Origin: Poronia punctata | Taxonomy: Eukaryota; Ascomycota; Sordariomycetes; Xylariales; Xylariaceae | Direction: 5' to 3' | Assembly (NCBI GenBank): GCA_022579005.1 | Contig: MU401545.1 | Location: forward strand, 62,001 to 126,000 | DNA length: 64,000 nucleotides | In this document: piece after piece, positions 49,813-63,700 of the stretch | Numbering within the stretch: position 1 is the stretch's first letter | Layout: every line of letters starts with the position of its first letter | Made by a program: the position numbers and the translations under genes | Notes under the pieces: generated by a model | Told to the model about the DNA's origin: nothing | Database searches by the model: none | The model's input: the letters and a program-made list of their open reading frames with translations, nothing else

Positions 49813-50226
49813 AGTGCGGACCAAACGACGGCTTGGCTCTCCGGGGAAGAGCGAGGTAATGATGATGGGATGTATGGATGGATGGATGGATGATAATAGT
49901 TTAATGTTTAATCAATCAAATACAAGAGATGGAAGAGACGAAAGACGAAAGACGAAGGGCCCCTGCGCATCACCCGGGCATTTACACAGAAAATATGAGT
50001 ATACGGGGCGTCGGCGTCGGCGTCGGGGGCGTGAAAAATGTTGGTTTCAGGGATAGCGGTTGGTTTTACTGGATCCGTGGAGAATGGGGGATATATTTAT
50101 AGAAGGGGAAGGCTGGCACGGACACGGCATTGACACCTAACTTGAGGGTGAGCTAGATTTTCCCGCAGTGAAAATCAATAGTCTGGGCGGATAAGCCTTT
50201 CCACAAATGCAGACTGATATATTTTA
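49813..50226. other. Convergent 3' region between SPT small subunit and Elp2
   Basis: It has a (GGAT)n stretch near 49870-49893 and a GGCGTC repeat near 50008-50025. Probable 3' UTRs; no gene seen. Confidence 0.5.
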
Positions 50227-52967
50227 TTAATGCTCAATGTTGGAGACTCGATAGACCCTAAGTGAACTGTCATCCCCCGCAACGGCCAGCTCGCTGGAGT
50301 TTGCTAATGGCCTCCATGATAACTGCAGGACAGGTTTTGTGAGACAGAGCCTATAAACGTGTTAGCTAGGTTAGGTAGGTAGGTAGGTAGGTAGGTAAGG
50401 TAGGTATAACGGCTAGGTCAACTTACTGAGGACGTAAACTGAAATCCGACGAGACAGCCAAAGTAGCCCCGTCAATAAAGTAGATGGAGATCTTGCCCAC
50501 TTCCGTCCCAACGGCGAGGACAAAGTTACCGGCACCATTCATGCGCGGCAAGAAATCTATGGCCGTTACCGGATGAGTCTGCGCGATGGTATTTATGCAT
50601 GAAATATCCGAGTCCGAGTCCTTGCGCCATATCTTTACCGTCTTATCACGTCCCGCGGTAGCAAAGACGAGCGATGACGATCCAGGCGCCCAGGCAGCGT
50701 CGAGAATCATACGCGTATGTCCCTTGGGGTTAGCCTGCAACAGCTTGTAGCCTTGCGGTTTCTGCTCGCTCGCCTGACGCTCGAAAACGGCCCATTGCCG
50801 GTCTCGACCGACGCTCAATAGATACCGATCGTCGGATGAGAAACGCAGACGCGTCGCTGTCAGAGAATGGGCTATCAATGGGGGTTTGAGCTCGGTCCAT
50901 CGACCTGTTTCGAAGAGACGGATGACGGCGTGGTTGAGCGAACTGGCTTTGCATGCGCTGGCTACAATGTCCCCCGCGTGACTGACGGCAAGACAGGAGA
51001 TCTCGTAGCCGTGTCCGTAGAGTTTCTCCGTCTCGGGCCAGAGCGTGTGTCGCGAGAGACTATCCTCAAAGGGTGGATGGTCGATTTCGAGGGCGGACCG
51101 ACGCACGGTCGAGCCCGGGTCGAGTGCATCGCGGTCTGTCTCTGGGTTTATAGCAGCAGCGGTGGCGGCACCAGTATCGAGCTCGACGTCGTCGTCGTCG
51201 ACGGCTTCGATGGCTTTGTTTGAAAGGCCTAGGACAGGCATATTGGCCGCGTCGGGCATGGCGTCGACTCCGCCCGCGCTGATTCCGGATAGACGGCTCA
51301 GGAGTTTCGCGACGGCCTTGGGCTCGTCGAAGACGCGCATCAGCTTCTCGTCGGCGCCCGACACGAATTGCGTGTTTCCGAGCGCGTCGATGCAGTTCAA
51401 ATCGTATCCGTGGATCTGCGGCCGCGCCATCTCGTGCCATGTCTGCAGGTCCGCGCCCTCTCTCTCCCACGTCGCGTGTAGACGCGTCGTCTGATCCGCG
51501 CTGGTCGAGAGTAAGTAGTCGCCGTTTTTCGCCCACGAGATACCCGTCACGGCGCGCGTGTGGCCGCTAACGCCGATCCGCTGGGTCCATTGATCAAGTC
51601 CCTCGTTATAATCCCATACGCGCCAACTCCCGGTCCGTCCGAGACAGGTCACGGACGTGCCGTCCGGCGACCAGAGACCTGTCCAGAAACCTCCCGTGCT
51701 ACCCGTCGCCGTGGTCGCGCCTTTCTCCCGACTGATCTCGCCCAGACGGACGTTGGTCAACCAGATGCCCGACGAGGGATCAGCCTCCCATATAGCGAGC
51801 GTGTTATCCGCCGACGTAGACAGCAGCTGCGGTTTCCCCGTGGTCCGGCTCGCGAACCATTTAGCGCTGTAGATCCAATCATCGTGGCCGAGAAGAAGCG
51901 CCTCGAACGTGACGGTGTAATCTCTCCCCGCGGCCTTGAGCCTATGCGCTTTATTCGACGGTGATTTCCCCGGCAGATATGCGCCCAGCGACGGGTCGGC
52001 GCCATCGGCCATGGCGGCAGGTAACTCGGTGCCGCGGTGGAATCGCCAGAGACGAATATACTTGTCCTGACTAGCAGAAGCCAGTATCAGATCCGACTGT
52101 TCCTCGGCCGACTCCCACGTAAAGTCCAGAGACCGGATCCATCCCTCGTGTCCGGCCAACGTCGCCTGCAGCTGGAAATCGGCATCCCTCTTTTCGGCGA
52201 CAAATATCTGCAGGATATCCCGCGTGCCGGCCGCAGCAAGCACCAGCGGGCCTTCTTCGTCCCGGTCCAGCTTGCCGAGGGCAATGTCCAAGGGGAAGAA
52301 CTTGGGTTTCGGATGAATAGTCTGTAACACGCGGGCCTCCTTGCCGTCAAATCCCCATACTTTGATCGAGGCGTCCGCGCCGCCGGTGGCAAAGATGCAG
52401 CGTCCTTTTGCGGATAAGACGGATATGCAGTTAATCGCTGCCGTATGCTCTTTTAGGGTATGAGCACAGCTCACGGCCCCGTCCGGTGAAAATGACCATA
52501 TCTTGAGGGTATGGTCATGTGAGCCACTGAGAAGATATGTCTGGTCCTGGTCCTCGGTTTTCAAGGAGAGGAATTTTATAGCCTTGACTGTGTCCGAATG
52601 TCCGGTTAAAAGACTTGTGATTCCCCTTGGGTGTGAGTCCTGTTGATATGGTCAGAAAATTAGTATAAATAAAGAGTATGATTAGACCCTAGATCTTTTC
52701 CCTTGTTCTTTTTCTTAATTGGTTTACCCAAACCATTTATCCTTCTCATATATAATATATATATATATATATATATTTTGCCTTTTTGTTTAGAACAGAA
52801 AAGTCTGGGGGGGGGGAATGAATAAAACCTACGTGTGGCCGCCACAGCGCGATATTGGAGTCTGCGCCGAAAGCTATCAGACCATCTTGGCTCCAGTCGG
52901 CCACGGCAGTCTGTCTGTTGGCGCCTATGGAAAGGTACTCAACTTCCGTGGTATCTTCTTGGCTCAT
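50227..52967 (-). CDS. ELP2: Elongator complex subunit 2 (WD40 protein), 823 aa
   Basis: Elp2 is the double-WD40 subunit of Elongator, which modifies wobble uridines in tRNA (cm5U derivatives). Exons are 52967-52833, 52639-50427 and 50350-50227; introns 193 and 76 nt. Joining gives ALWRPH-DSHPRGITSLLTG at the N-terminus, and FSLRPQ-LCLTKPVLQLSWRP at the C-terminus, ending in AVAGDDSSLRVYRV, the last WD strand. Other WD repeats include GSHDHTLKIWSF, ATGGADASIKVWGF, ASASQDKYIRLWRF, STSADNTLAIWEA and ATAGRDKTVKIWRK. Length fits the family (about 790-830 aa). The second donor (CA/GTAAGT) overlaps an in-frame TAA, so a reader who ignores the last intron ends the protein 40 residues early. Intron 1 has a (TA)n run; intron 2 has a CTAC repeat. 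Confidence 0.95.
50371..50399 (+). repeat. (GTAG)n microsatellite inside the last Elp2 intron
   Basis: Six to seven tandem GTAG units make up the middle of the 76-nt intron 50351-50426. On the transcribed strand this is (CTAC)n, a pyrimidine-rich tract upstream of the acceptor. Confidence 0.9.
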
Positions 52968-55900
52968 AATTTATTTCCTTCCTCTTTTTATTTTCTCTTT
53001 CTTCCCGTCGAACCCAAATTTCCGACTTGTTATGATAATCAAGCACGGTTTAACTACCACAAACTGGTATGCAGCTTTCACATGATTGGACCAAATTTTC
53101 GAAAAATCGACCCCTCCATCCCCCCTCCACCCCTCCAAAATAGTTCGGACAGCTGCTGGATTGGTCTGCCACCTGTGTTATAGTATAGGGTAGGCTTTCC
53201 CGTACATTTTTGGTATGGGTTTCAATGCACCGAGCCAACGACCGACCATAGGTGACAGTGCTATCCATTCAAGATACCTACCTTAGTCATTCTTGAAACG
53301 TCGACTTTGGTTGTATTCCATTACACCTCTGTCGTACTGTTATTCTTACATTGCAATATAATTAGTCTACTCCTTTATGGTCAGGGGATGCTGTGATTAT
53401 ACACCTTGGGTAGGTACGAGTATATTGTTTCGAATAACGGGTGTCGGTTCGAAATGTCGTTGGCGTGCCATAATTCTAAACCGCCAGACATAACCCAACA
53501 AGACATATTTGTTTCCGAAACGGTGTCACGAAAGACACCTATGCAGATATTCGGAAGAAGCATAATGCTCATTGTGTGAAGGCTTGTCGCTACACCCGCC
53601 ATATCCACACGTTAAAAGCGTCTTGAGATAGTGTCAGGGGTGAGGTACCTAGCACATTGACGAGAAATAGCTCACGGTATATTAAACGCCAAGACGTTTT
53701 TCAATGGACGGAATAATTCTTTTCAAGATCGACGGATATATGAGATTGGGCCATGTAAGTAATGCGTTACACGACCGGTTCGCAAGGCACGAGAGAGAAA
53801 GGTTCGTCCGAGGATATATCCTTAGTTATTAAGTACTAAGTAGTTACACGTACCTGTAGGTAGGTGAATCAGGTGGTATGCCGCATGCTCTATGCTCACT
53901 CACCATCTGGACGGCATTGGCCTTCGGTCTGAGATGGAAATCAATATCATGACCGACAAGTCGCCTCTTGTCTCGCCTCGTCATGCATGTCCTGACCTCA
54001 CTGCCATCCCTCTGCTCAGGCTCAAACTCACACCAAGCTGCACAACCCCAATGATCTGATCCCATTTATAAACAGAAGGGTTGGCGTGGATTCGCTTATG
54101 CCATCTGTCCCTCCGAGTACCGTTGTTAGCCGCCATATGCCAATCGACCAGCTAGTCATGATGATTCAATACGTCCATGCCGCATGAATCTGTAGTTTCG
54201 CAAAAGTGTAGGGCTCATGGTGAGGGGAGGGGATGGGCATATTTCCATTGGTCATTTCTTGGGGAACATGTCATGCCTTTTCTTATTCGTGACGCAGGTA
54301 TAGCTCAGGGAGAAAAAAAACCGGCATAGGGACATGGAGCAGACGAGGGACAAGGGGTGTATGCAAGGTTAATAAATTGGGCCAATGGTATGTAAACCCC
54401 TGCAGTGCGGACAGGGGGGAGTCAGACACCTTGGCCTATCCAAGGTGCCTCTCGTCTGATCTGCATGCAGCGAGCATGCGTTCGTTATATCCAATCTTGA
54501 GGTTTATAGTACGACACGTGTAGTGAGGGCACTGGAGCGAGCGCGCCAGCCCGTGTATTGAGTAGGTAGGTAAAACCTGTAGGTACTTCGTAAAGCTTGT
54601 GTGGACCCTCGGTTCGTACTCGAGGAATAGCTTTAAATGCAGACACGTCCGATTCGATAGGGGGAACCTTGCTCGAGCGGCACGGTCTGACTGTTACGAC
54701 GGGCGTTTTGCATAATGAGATGTCAGTGTTGATCCAGACATGAGCTGAGAGGTGCTGAGGGTGTTGTTTTACTCCTTCAAGTACAGCAAAAGGGGGAGGT
54801 GAGACAGCATGCTACAACAGACCTAGGGGCCCCTTATTGCACTCGCGTAACACGATGCTAATTCTCGCTTCCACGTTAGGTCTCGTACCTCGCTCGACAT
54901 GCGCCGTTCGAAGACGTGTAAACTCGTTCGCTCTGCGGATTTCGGCTAGACTCCCTGGTAGAGTCGCATGCATGTTGCTCGATCCGGAAGCGTAGGTGAT
55001 GAATGCAGCCAACTGATGACCATCGACAGAAATAACCACCTGAGTGATACCCGACTTACACTTAGAACAAGGAGTCGATGAAAACATATCGACACCTCGA
55101 GAGTAAAATACGCATTCAGTCAACTGATAGACAGCGCCCTGAGTATACAAGACTATTGGTTTCGCCGCTTATACCGTTAAAGGCCGGGAGGAAATCTCCA
55201 CACATCTGTGTGAGACGGCATATCTAGGTAGATAACCAACCCGCGACCTGCCAATTCGAATAGCAAGCCGTAACCAACGAGGTTTACTATCGCAGCTGGT
55301 CCTCACTGAAATGCTCATGAAGGGCTGGTAAAGACGGAGAGTTAGCAGTTCCCTGCCGGATACATCAAGTTGCAGAAATTCGGGGCACGACATAGGTCGG
55401 TTGCATGCAGGGAGCGAGAGGGTGCCGGTCTATCGTCATCATCTGACGATACCTCTTGCATGTTCCGACCAGAGTATCTCCATTTGAGAAGGGTTCCATA
55501 TGCCGTAATTCTGAGCCCCCTTGTTGCCTTGTTGCCTTGTCCATACTGCAATTGTCCCAGTCGGGTTACCCCGCCCAGGAACATCATCTCGTGGTGGGCT
55601 AACTGGTGGTCCGATCCGTCTCCCGTGTATTGTATAACGAATAATGCTCAATGCTTACGACATCGGGCCTGTGCCCCTCCTAGAAAAGAGTGAACGGGAG
55701 TTGCGTTGAGGGTTGCATGCATAAAGATTGTGCTGAAAAGAGTAACGTATGTTGAGGGCGACTTTCCACCCGCGAACAACCATACTTGGTTCTTTTGGAA
55801 GTCCAATAGGCTTGGCCGCACCAGTCATGACCTGCAAATCGATTGGAGTCTCCGAGTGAGCGCTCAAAGATGGAGCAGCATTGAACCATATTTCACGTTT

Positions 55901-56234
55901 GAAGATGGCAATGCTGATTGGGGTTGATATTCTTGGCAGCCTGCAGTGTTGCACGCCTATCGGTATCTCGAACCAGGGTCATCAATGGGTAGTGGATGAT
56001 ATGCGTTCTCATCATAACCTCCGTGACATGTAGTGGTAACGGGGAGGGATGGGGACGGGGGGCGGGTGACATTAGGCCCCTCATAGATAATAAATCTGTA
56101 CCGGTGCCCGTGTTTCATCTCTAGGTCAGTCACTTTTTTCTCCTAGCTTCGGTATCCTATTCCCCACCACGAGTAGTATTCAGGTGAGACGGAACCGGTA
56201 GTTGCCGAGTTTGGGTTCCAGGGTTTCGGTATTT

Positions 56235-56261
56235 GCGACCTCTGCGACCTCTGCGACCTCG
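56235..56261 (+). repeat. TGCGACCTC tandem repeat, 3 units
   Basis: Three exact 9-bp units; on the minus strand this reads as RSQ repeats in an unassigned ORF. Confidence 0.9.
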
Positions 56262-56740
56262 GCGCAGAATACATTCGCCGGCTCACTCTTGGATAGGCAT
56301 TGGAGAGCAATATGGTGCCTCCAATATATGCGCAGCTCAGCTCAAGTCCAAATATTTGCCAGGTGCGAGATGTAGTAGTACTCGGTAGCAGACGTACAAG
56401 CAACTTTATGTCCCACAAGAGGAAGATGATTTGGTTTCAGACAGTATCTCAAGGGTATTCGTTGACGGGAATAAACGTGAGCCCGTCGATAAGCTCGCCA
56501 GTCAGTAAAGCCCATAAGGGGGCAACGTTTTGTGTAGTACCGTACCTGTTTGGACTCTTTATATATATGAACATGGCATCTAGAGCTGTGATGCTACATA
56601 TTTCCTGGGGTGCCCACCAGACGACGGCCCAGTACCGAGGAAGTACGTGGATTGCGGAAATATGTCTACAGCAATGTAATATGTAAACCACAGCGTAGTG
56701 GATGGATACCTTGGGTACATCACCCGGCATTCCCCGAATC

Positions 56741-56780
56741 GACGGTACTCGACGGTACTCGACGGTGTTCGACGGGTTCG
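56741..56780 (+). repeat. GACGGTACTC 10-bp tandem repeat, about 4 units
   Basis: Two exact units are followed by two degenerate ones (GACGGTGTTC, GACGGGTTCG). Confidence 0.85.
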
Positions 56781-57933
56781 AGACGGGATAACTGAGAACC
56801 GTGCAAAACGTCCATTAAGACTTGTCACACTCTACCCGAGGCGTGTTTCTGATAGTGTAGGCGAGTAGATGGCCTCTAGAACTGCAATATCGAATATACG
56901 ACATATGGCGTACTCAATGGGAGAGTTACTGTATATTGTCCAGGTGCCAATTCAGAAAGACAAGTGGCAGGGCTGCAACGTTGAGTGCGAGATCATGCCC
57001 GGCTCGAAGAACCCACTCGACCGTAGTTTAAAAGACCAGATTTCGTGCCTGAACGAAGTTGGGCTGTGTATCCACACAACGTCACGCTTTCGAGTAACAT
57101 TGTGTTGATGTATTTATTATTCCGAGGTTCAACAGAGGGGCGCTTTCTTGCCAAGGTAGGTGAACGTTGACGCCGTACCTACGGCTGGATACGTAGTAAG
57201 TGGGCCGGGGTGTTGTCCCGACTCCCGACATTCTGTCTGGGCACTGCCGGATTCGGCCCGTTAATTTTTATCTTCATCTCTAGGCACCTAGTAGAAGTTC
57301 ACGTGGCTGCCGGGGTATAATGGGATATTGGACAATTTGGACTAGAGAGCAAGTCCGGATCTCATTGGAAGCTGGTAGGAACTGGTTGGAAGCATGAACA
57401 GGTCCGTAACCGGCCGATTAGCCGCTGATGATGCAGGGCACATGAGCATGTCCCCTGTGCCTCTGCCCAATGCTATCAAGGCCTGGACCTACGTATGTAC
57501 TGTACCTACCTTGAAGGGTCCAAGGCATTGGAAGCTCAGTGTGCATATTGGTGGTGATTAGTGGTCGACTATATGAGTAGGTACGAGGTCTGTCCTTGCT
57601 CTTGGCTTCCGCTGACTGATAGGAAAACTAGTATAAATTGGAGGTCTATAAGACAATATTGCATAGGAGTAGTTCCACTTCAGGCTCAACGACTTGTCTT
57701 GCGGATCTAGTTGGGCATCCGAACTAATTGGCTACGGCGGTTGATCAATGTGATGATATGCAAGGTGCTGCTTGCTCGCGGTAATATTGATGACTGCGCA
57801 GGGATGATGAAAGCCTGTGATGGGAGGGGAACAGGATATAAGGTCAGGCACATCTAGTCTATCTGGTGAGCCGAAAGACAAGCGTGCGTGTAGATAAGGG
57901 AAGAGAGGCGAGCAATGCAGATTGAAGATTTTG

Positions 57934-57958
57934 AAAAAAAAAAAAAAAAAAAAAAAAA
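57934..57958 (+). repeat. Homopolymer (A)n
   Basis: About 25 A on the plus strand in the gene-free right region. It could be the remnant of a retroposed tail, but no element body is recognisable upstream. Confidence 0.8.
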
Positions 57959-60685
57959 TCAATATGTCTTATAATAGAAAGAACTACCCTGCCCGCATAC
58001 ATGCATACCTCAAGTAGGTACCTACATCGTACTTCCTTTTCGCATTACCAAATGTTCCACTGATACATTAACGTACTCGTACACCCGAACAGATAAGGCT
58101 TGGCGTACATTTTACATCTGTTCAGGGTCAGGCTTGGTTTTGGCTCACCTCTCGGCATGTAATTAGCTACACGTGCACTTAGGTACGCGTAGATAACACA
58201 AATACCTACATACTCGTAAGTGGCCGGAGACCTTTTACATACATCTCTTGAAGGATGGCAATTCTTTTGCAGAGGTTTCATTACAAAGTACCTAACCTTA
58301 GCTAGTAAACTGTTGCAAATCCTAGGTGAATCCCTACATCCCAAATCTCGTTTTCTGTATCGCAGTCTCATTGCTCAAGGCGTTCAGGATTAAATGGTCC
58401 TACTCGACAACAGTTTACTTATACATAGTAGAAGATAGATATTACAAGAAAATATAGGTAAATCGTGGCTTGTAAGGGAGCTAACGCGTTCTTACTGGTC
58501 TGTCATTCTCTTAGTCGTCCGTGATGCCATTCCCGTTCCCTAAACTACCTACTCTCGTGTTACTAACCTCTTACCTTCTTGTTATATAGACCTAAGCAGG
58601 TCCTACCACCCCTGACCATAGGAGCGTCGGTACTGCGATGGTAATTTGCACCTTTCCAGCTCTATTCCATTTCGACGAGCAGAGATGAGTGGGTTTGCCC
58701 CGGGCGTGCATAGAAGTAGCCTCTGGTCCATTAATGACCTGGCGCGTGATGGCGACAAGTGAAACGCGTCACGAAAACGAGCGTAAGGTTGGCGGACTTC
58801 CGTTTTGGCCCTGGTATATAATATAGCAGGCCAGTAAGTAGGTCTTTCACAAGTCGCAAGAGGAGGCCTGAGTTGGAATCGTCACTAGCTAGCCCCTTTA
58901 AATTTGGTGTAAGAAGCGCCCCTTTGCCATTTGTTGTCAAGGGACTTCCCAGTTAACGTGCATTGGGCGGGCGCATGCCCGAGAAAGTCTACCCAAACAT
59001 CATATCTTATGGACAGGGGACGTTCTGAAATAGTGCGATCAGAAATATGAGGCTTTGCTACTTACTAGGAGGCGTTTATTCGTTTATAAGAATCCCAGCC
59101 CTTAAAGCTTTCCCTCTAAGCGCTCTAAGCGGTCACATAACTAGTCGCTTCTGTTATTATCTTCTAGCCCTGAGGACTACGCGATCATGAGAGTCGAGAG
59201 AGGATGCCCTCTAGGCCCAACTTCGAGAGATGGAGCTGCAAAAGATTGCATAGATATGTCGAAGTTTTGGTCCGGAGCCCCCGGGATACCGGTAATGGGC
59301 TCTGGCATCCGATATTGGAGTTTCTCAAGCCACGGTTACCTGGTCACAGTGAGTCGCAGGAGGTACCTCACAAAGTCGCCATGGCTCTACGTGTTGCCAG
59401 CCATCGGTATAACACCTGCCAATCCAACAGCCTCATCTCATAAGGATTGTAACGAGGGCTTCCGCAACGGCGTGGCCATGCCTATTGACTAGGAAAGGTG
59501 AGTCATTCGAGGTGCTGTTGCCCGCGAACCACGCTTTCTTCCGTATAGGACCACTAGGCACCTGTCATGTTTCGCCCTCGACGCTGTTGTCTTCTCCTTT
59601 GGGTAGTCGTAAGGCCGCTGAACCGCCTTCCTTGGCCAGGCCTGACGACGAGGTTTTTTCCCTTTAAAAAAGCCCCAGCCGTTTTCTCCGGCCATACCTG
59701 CCTTGTACTGCGAGTAATGGTAGAGGAAGTTGAGAGGAGACCTTTACTGATAAGGCTCTAATTCCACGTCTATCCGTCAGTAACTGCAATGGTAACATAA
59801 AGCGTAGGATGCAGGATGCATCGTTTCGAGTGGCGTGGGACGCATATTGAAGCCCGAAAGTTTTAAAAACTTGCCTTGACCCCTAGCTAGTATAGTAGAC
59901 CTATGGGGTTCTAGATTGCTTTGGCCTACAGCTTTTGGGAGCGAATTCTCTTATCTGTCTCTGAGGTTAGGGGAACCATGAGACAAGGCCTGTTGATATT
60001 AACAACTTATCAAATTAGCTAAAAAGCTGGTGAGTCACCAAGGTCTCGTCTCGCAGTGGTTGTTTCTTTGAACTACCAATATCCCAGCTGGCCCCCGTCG
60101 ACGCCTGTGGTGATTGCATCAGTCCACTGGGACGCTTGCTCTTGTCAAGAGAGCCCTGGATCTGTGATAGGTATAATATTGTAGTAGACGACTGTTGACT
60201 GCTGTCTGAAGAATACGTTATAAGATGTACTCGTAGGTTATATAGACTACTTGTGCAATGACGCGACGATCCTGAAGAACTTGGCCAAAATATCTTGTAC
60301 GGTCACGATTCACCGCGCTGGTACAGGGAGGGGTGGGTTAATGGTGTCAAATACCTTAAACACTGTGTCTATGGTAACGTTACTCAGCACATGTTATAAA
60401 TGCGGCATTAAAATGGGTTGGTCGTCTGCTTGTCCTGCAACATGTGAAGCTTCGTAACTGATCAAATACATATTAAAACAAAATCTCAGGGTTTTGCTTC
60501 TAATCGTTTTAATGGTTACCATGCTCTTTGTAGGTTGCACAAATTTGACCAGCCCAGTTTACGCATTTAAAACCGGTCTAGCTGAGGTGAGCCGGCAACG
60601 CTGACGCTGGGCAGGCACAGGCTGTGTGGCTGCATAACCGAACTGAAGCATATGGGTTATGTAATTCTCAAGATTCATACTATCT

Positions 60686-60715
60686 ACGTGTACACGTACA
60701 CGTACACGTGCACGT
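60686..60715 (+). repeat. Alternating ACGTGTACACGTAC tract
   Basis: This 30-bp tract is mostly alternating purine and pyrimidine, made of overlapping ACGT, GTAC and CACGTG palindromes. It is nearly its own reverse complement. Confidence 0.85.
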
Positions 60716-63700
60716 CAGGCATCATCACCTATCTAAGGTTAAGATAGAGTTAGACGGCGTAGGTTAGAGATTCTGCGCATCTTGAGGTAGGTAATAAAAT
60801 TCGCAGATGGGGAGTCTCCACGGAGTTACAAACCGAAGCCAAAAAAAAAAACGTGTAGATATTACCACGGCACACGTTATCTTGGAGCCGGGACCCACAG
60901 TACTCATTTTAATTCGGTGCTCGCCTTGACATCGATTCGGCAAACCAGCGTTTATTACGTACCTCCGCTCGGCGTCGGCGTCTAACGTCTCAGCCTTTAT
61001 CAAAACTTTGAACTATATTGTACGGTATATATGTCAGGCAATCTTGCTTGCTTTGTTGAACTCCCACAAAGTATGGTTGGCCTTGCCCAATATTGGGAAG
61101 TTGTTGAGGGTTCATTTGCAGTTTTACTCCAATGATGTACACGTAGAACGGAACCATGGCCTACGTCATTAGTGCATTCCCCCTCTACACCTACTTCCCG
61201 CATAGAGATAGCCGCATACCTAACCTATGCACCTTGTCGTTGAGACGGGCGTTAGGAATAGACTTTATGTAGGTACACGTAGGTTCAGTCAGAAGAAGTC
61301 TTGGTAATCCATCGTGCCTGGATAATACCTGCTATGGTAGGAACTGCATAGTAGGTAAAGCGTTCCTCTGACCGAACCGGAGATGTTCCCGTAAAGCAGT
61401 CTATAACTCTACTACCATGACGAAAAGTGTCTAAAGAAGGTAGACAGATAAAAATAATTTCTAGTCTCGAGGTATACCAAAATATACTTTTGAATCCTGA
61501 TCGTTGAAGCTTTGTTGTGGCCTGATAATAAAGATGTTACGGTAAAAGTGGCTATACGTAATAGGTAGGTTAGCAGGGGAGGTGTTAGGACGTACCCTGT
61601 ACGAGTAGGTACGCCCGTTTTACACGTACATTTTTTTGTCACCCGCGTGACTGGGTAGGTATGCATAGTATAACCTTAAAGTTCCTAGACTCCTTTTAAA
61701 CATTGAATAGGTACTGTGTATATCCGTTGCAGCGGATATACAAAAACCGACTGCCTGGTTATACGTGGTGCTAACGACTTTAGGCTTGATTTCCATTGGG
61801 TCATCAAGCCTGTGATCAACATCCCGACACAGATATCGTTCGGAATTGGGTGCGCGGGAAAATCAAACTGGTAATTACGGCATGGCGGATTGATGACAAG
61901 GTACCGGCTAGTGGAAGGTAGTATCATGATGCAATCCAAGATCTCGCCTGTCACCTGCTAGGCGTGTTTAGAAGCTTGTATCCTTACCCATGACTTTTGG
62001 TGATAGACCGATACCTAGCTGCCGGAAAACTATGGCGAACAGCCACGGCTACCTAAGCGAGCTTCGGCACGCTCGAGGACTTAGACGAGGTAAGATTGTG
62101 TGGGACAACGTTGCGCTGGCTGAGAATATGCCAAATTTCAGGAACTACAAGGTTAGATGTCCCTGATCGGTGTCTAGTTCTACTTAATAAACTAGGGTTA
62201 GTGTAATGGATTCTATTTGCTATGAGCGAGTGACTCTGTACTTGCTGTCCTTCGCTGGGATATGTTGACTTCGCGCTTCCAAAAGGGGATTTCTAATAAT
62301 ACCAGCATCCCCTTAGTTTCGACTTCATGATGTTACTTACTGGCAAGGACCGAAAAGGAGAAGGCCACTACATCCATGTAGCACGGCAAGATTCCCGGAG
62401 CGGTATGGGCATTGAGTATACGATATGCATATTTGGTTCTACAGGACAGGGCGAAGTGTGGATGCACAGCATGACGAGTCTATCGTGACAACCCCCTATG
62501 GTCTCCCTTTGTTGAATGCTCTCTGATAACAGCACCAATAGAGCCAGCCTTATTTATCCTCCCAATGAGAGAGAGTCTGCGGAAAAATAAACAAGAGCGA
62601 CGCTATGGACGGAAAGTCTCTCACTTTCGTCGTATCAGCTTCCGTGACATGGCCACGATGGTTTCCTTTGGGCGCAAAGTGTTGTTGGGATAATTGTATA
62701 CACGTATGATTCCGGCATAGTAATTACGATGGCGCCCCAGTCTCAGAATCTAATTGGTGATTTGCAGGAATAATTATGGGGCGCCGATCACCAATGGGAG
62801 TGCCCAGCTACGAAGAAACGAGGGGTTGCTCACAGGTGACAGAGTGGTCTGTGTTCGTGAGACTCGTCGGCCTTTTAACATGGTAAGCACGAGCACATGT
62901 CTTGATTCTGCTTGGCACCTCTATCCTGATAGACAAAATGCGTAGCAAATACGCAAGTTTCAGACGGAAATGTTAAAGACATACGTGTATATGCCACTTG
63001 ATATATATACAGTGCATTTGCACAGGGAGAGGGGTAATATTTGAGCTTGGGTATGCATCAATTGGCAAGCTACCTACTACCTAGTACTCATCCAACTCGC
63101 TCCTGTTATTTGTACGAGTATACATAAGTGTCTATGCACCCTAAAGGTTGATAACTAATTAGTACCTGGCTTGGGCCAAGCCATAGACAACATCCTACAG
63201 CTTTGACAGAAATAGGCAATGACAGGGAAAGAGTTTTTAGGTCAACCCAAAGCGCCGGGTCCCGTCGAAAAGGGTGCAACGTCTTCCTCAAGGTACGAGT
63301 AGATCTATATTCGGTCCTGTCCCACCAGAGGTCAAATGTAGCGCTCCAGACAAATTTTTTAAATCCTTTGCAGAATTCTCTGTTGAAGGAGGCACATGAG
63401 CAAGCAGCTTCGACAAGCCCAGCCAGTCAATGTCTAGCCCCGCGTCTGCATGTTCAGCGCTCAGGCACAGGTTTCACTTTAGTTGGATATCCTCAAGAAG
63501 ATTAGGGCTTAGGTAACCGCTCTTATTGGTCGTCCTCTCACTTTGTCTTAAAGGGTCTTGGAAGAAGCCTACTCCGCCACTTTCCCACTATCGTCCCTGA
63601 AAGAGCGACGGCAGCTCGTGTTTGGCCTGGCAAGACATCTATAGCGATTGTAAGCTATTGGGATGAGATAGGTACTCATCAAATTAGACGAGGATTCTCT

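Noticed and set aside
54300..54315. TAGCTCAGGGAG tRNA A-box-like string
   Set aside because: No B box follows at a suitable distance.
54812..55150. 112-codon minus-strand ORF with two close Cys (CSKC)
   Set aside because: Protein-like composition but no recognisable motif, and no neighbouring exons that extend it.
56143..56730. Two adjacent minus-strand ORFs with hydrophobic segments
   Set aside because: I tried joining them as exons of a membrane protein. In-frame stops lie between them and no splice solution gave a known family.
59187..59492. 101-codon plus-strand ORF
   Set aside because: Two overlapping frames look equally protein-like, and neither extends across a credible intron.
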